From: Alphaproteobacteria bacterium
GTDB taxonomy: Bacteria; Pseudomonadota; Alphaproteobacteria; Rs-D84
Length of the DNA stretch: 64,000 bases
Direction: 5' to 3'
Assembly: GCA_017642585.1 (NCBI GenBank)
Contig: JAGCOR010000005.1
Location: forward strand, 1-64,000
Under the pieces are notes generated by a model, which searched no databases, had not been told where the DNA came from, and saw only the letters and a program-made list of their open reading frames with translations. Of this stretch, positions 63,546 through 64,000 are shown in pieces. Made by a program: the position numbers and the translations under genes. Position 1 is the first letter of the stretch, and each line of letters opens with the position of its first letter.

Positions 63546-64000
63546 TTGCTTTTTCAATGTTGATAGACAAATTGTATTCTTCGATTTTATCACTGAATTG
63601 ATTTGCATCACCGAACGTCATTTCAGTTATCAACGCATCATGCATTATGCGTTTTTTGTGTGCTTCTATCGCGTTGTGCAGGGCAACATCAGCGGTATAT
63701 GTCAATTTTATTCTGTCTGACACATCCAGATTTGCCGCTTTGCGTGAATCTTGGATGAAACGCAACGCATCATTTACCAAACCTTCTTCTTGTAATTCAG
63801 CGTTCAATTCTGTATTCAATACAACGACCGCTGTGTTGTCTGGTAATGTTGCACCCGACACACCATCTTTGACGGTTAAACGATTTTCAAATTCGTCGCT
63901 GTTCAAAACATATTCACCAACGACCAATTTATCATTTTCGATTTTATAATCACCACGTTTTACCATTGGGATAATGTCTTTCAAAGCACCGCCCAAACGT
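63538..64000 (-). CDS. ileS: isoleucyl-tRNA synthetase, C-terminal part (partial)
   Basis: Only the last about 154 codons lie in the window; the 5' part runs off the end at 64000. The segment VNDALRFIQDSRKAANLDVSDRI is the C-terminal region of class I IleRS, of the eukaryote-like IleS2 type: there is no zinc-binding C-terminus as in E. coli IleS. It ends inside the nth start. The catalytic core cannot be checked here. Confidence 0.85.
   Translation of the reverse strand, partial: RLGGALKDIIPMVKRGDYKIENDKLVVGEYVLNSDEFENRLTVKDGVSGATLPDNTAVVVLNTELNAELQEEGLVNDALRFIQDSRKAANLDVSDRIKLTYTADVALHNAIEAHKKRIMHDALITEMTFGDANQFSDKIEEYNLSINIEKANA

Overview
The window is AT-rich bacterial DNA with tightly packed genes, many stop/start overlaps and short terminators. 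Gene content points to the Alphaproteobacteria: an alpha-type SspB, a DUF4167-like protein, a parAB pair next to rsmG, OmpA/Pal/Skp/LptD envelope genes, and a four-pilin set of which one carries a GRSLIEILGVL-type N-terminus. The low GC, compact genes and broken-up classical operons suggest a host-associated or gut lineage such as the RF32/CAG-239 type. That placement is inference; the proteobacterial envelope is directly supported.

Layout. 1-6.8 kb: secreted or outer-membrane proteins of unknown role, lpxD, and a 1153-residue secreted protein with regularly spaced cysteines. 6.9-13 kb (minus strand): an operon of three large pilin-like proteins, a zinc-ribbon membrane protein, a secreted protein and an RluD-type pseudouridine synthase. 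It is divergent from a DUF4167-like gene and dnaX, and the two promoters appear to share one self-complementary -35 hexamer. 15-17 kb: a fourth pilin-like gene, an OmpA-type lipoprotein and a Skp-like chaperone. 17-21 kb: nusA-infB. 21.3-26.3 kb: the LPS-export cluster lptF-lptD-surA-like-rlmN. 26.3-30.2 kb: an accessory block (small membrane protein, lipoprotein, and a 742-residue protein with two HEPN-type RX4H motifs behind a palindromic operator) ending at tRNA-Val. 30.3-38 kb: ybaB, pnp, gpsA, a TPR protein, rsmG, a parS-like site, parAB and a DUF1653 gene. 38-44 kb: pal, a uracil-DNA-glycosylase-like gene, infC (ATT start), xseB-mutS-truB-rpsO. 44-48.5 kb: a MacAB-TolC-type efflux operon. 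48.6-53.9 kb: tRNA-Cys fused to recF, sspB, accBC, rnpA-yidD, mreB. 54-61.4 kb: tRNA-Val, metG behind an attenuator-like leader, two unknown genes, queH, fabD, two small genes, fabG, mnmG, tRNA-Thr. 61.4-64 kb: a second HEPN-like accessory gene, nth and the 3' end of ileS.

Most genes are housekeeping: translation, replication and repair, fatty-acid and LPS synthesis, chromosome segregation. The parts most likely to hold something undescribed are the two HEPN-motif genes beside tRNA genes, the pilin-adhesin operon, and the cysteine-repeat secreted protein. Several expression signals also stand out: a dnaX slippery A8 tract with stops waiting in both alternative frames, the infC AUU start, apparently leaderless starts for lptF, recF and the dual-HEPN gene, and recurring terminators built on one CCGGCAAATGCCGG-type core.
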